Source: Idiomarina aquatica (GTDB lineage Bacteria > Pseudomonadota > Gammaproteobacteria > Enterobacterales > Alteromonadaceae). From it: a DNA stretch of 64,000 nucleotides. The position numbers were made by a program, and so were the translations under genes. How positions within the stretch are numbered: position 1 is the stretch's first letter; each line of letters starts with the position of its first letter. The stretch covers positions 496,001 through 560,000 of the forward strand of contig NZ_PIPS01000001.1 of NCBI RefSeq assembly GCF_003987185.1. The letters are read 5' to 3'. A model generated the notes under the pieces. The model was not told the DNA's origin. It was given only the letters and a program-made list of their open reading frames with translations, and ran no database searches. Of this stretch, positions 63,843-64,000 are shown in pieces.

Positions 63843-64000
63843 GCCGTTTTACCGAGCCAAGCATTGAGCAGGTCCTGCTAGGCACCGACCCCAAGCGTCA
63901 GCTGGTATTCGCTGAGCTTGAGTTCCCCAGCGGCTGGGTGCGGGCGCATACCGGCGTCGGTGAACGAACCTACAACGGCCAGGTGTATTTGGGCGTGGGC
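63839..64000 (+). CDS. Tail protein, partial at window end
   Basis: Starts at an ATGA overlap with the previous gene and runs open to the window end: 54 residues, beginning MSRFTEPSIEQVLLGTDPKR. It continues the tail-tip module. The family cannot be judged from this fragment. Confidence 0.65.
   Translation, partial: MSRFTEPSIEQVLLGTDPKRQLVFAELEFPSGWVRAHTGVGERTYNGQVYLGVG

Larger units (their letters stand above)
36844..64000 (+). mobile_element. Mu-like transposable prophage, left 27 kb
   Basis: It starts with 5'-TGTAACCC, directly abutting a broken REP-array unit. Gene order follows Mu: divergent repressor, Ner, MuA, MuB, early genes, GemA, Mor/C, lysozyme, gp27/28/29/30, G, I/Z, T. Downstream of the capsid the tail genes are siphovirus-like (tail tube, frameshifted chaperone, tape measure), as in the transposable siphophages B3 and D3112. 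All genes except the repressor point rightward and look intact. The right end is outside the window. Confidence 0.95.

Overview
The window is chromosomal DNA of a Na+-dependent, probably marine gammaproteobacterium of the Oceanospirillales type (inference from a complete Na+-NQR operon, FabV, a VolA-type lipase lipoprotein, PqiABC and a paired bacterioferritin system; the genus cannot be fixed without a search). The last 27 kb are the left part of a Mu-like transposable prophage whose right end lies outside the window.

Host part, 1-36843. 1-4700: lipase lipoprotein, YciK-type dehydrogenase and a YCF48-like periplasmic protein. 4646-13909: a leftward block with nqrABCDEF, apbE and nqrM, followed by an unusual cysteine desulfurase / degenerate metallo-beta-lactamase / rhodanese fusion. 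14072-15250: fabV. 15331-16843: a GC-rich array of REP-like palindromes. 16843-22926: leftward genes for a Na+/H+ antiporter, PqiA, PqiB, PqiC, a small lipoprotein and BolA. 22967-26816: Fur-type site and the ferric iron ABC importer fbpABC. 26830-27125: 56-bp tandem repeats. 27137-33809: ZntB-type transporter, two complementary bacterioferritin subunits, bfd, a Na+/Ca2+ exchanger, prpE and an RNase J-like hydrolase. 33934-35191: a lipoprotein and a REP-associated tyrosine transposase (RAYT). 35285-36843: a second REP array of the same family, touching the RAYT gene.

Prophage part, 36844-64000. The left end (5'-TGTAACCC) cuts directly into a repeat unit of the second REP array. Then come a repressor lacking both S24 catalytic residues, a divergent operator region, Ner, the MuA and MuB transposition proteins, early genes (DUF3164, double-HTH protein, GemA) and a Mor/C-family activator, a lysis cassette (GH108 lysozyme, holin), packaging and head genes (gp27, gp28, portal, F-like head protein, G, protease/scaffold, capsid), and then a lambda-like (siphovirus) tail module with a chaperone frameshift site and tape measure.

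Most notable: two type II hammerhead ribozymes sit in the early region (about 43461-43529 and 44895-44963), each starting on the stop codon of the gene upstream. Every catalytic-core base is present, both have stems with compensatory changes, and both have UNCG-capped stem III loops. Cleavage would cut the early transcript into three and release a 1433-nt bicistronic RNA; in the second, the ribozyme stem overlaps the gemA ribosome-binding site. Two late-promoter boxes, 27/28 identical and both exactly 60 nt from a start codon, precede the lysozyme and protease genes, matching the positions of Mu Plys and PI.
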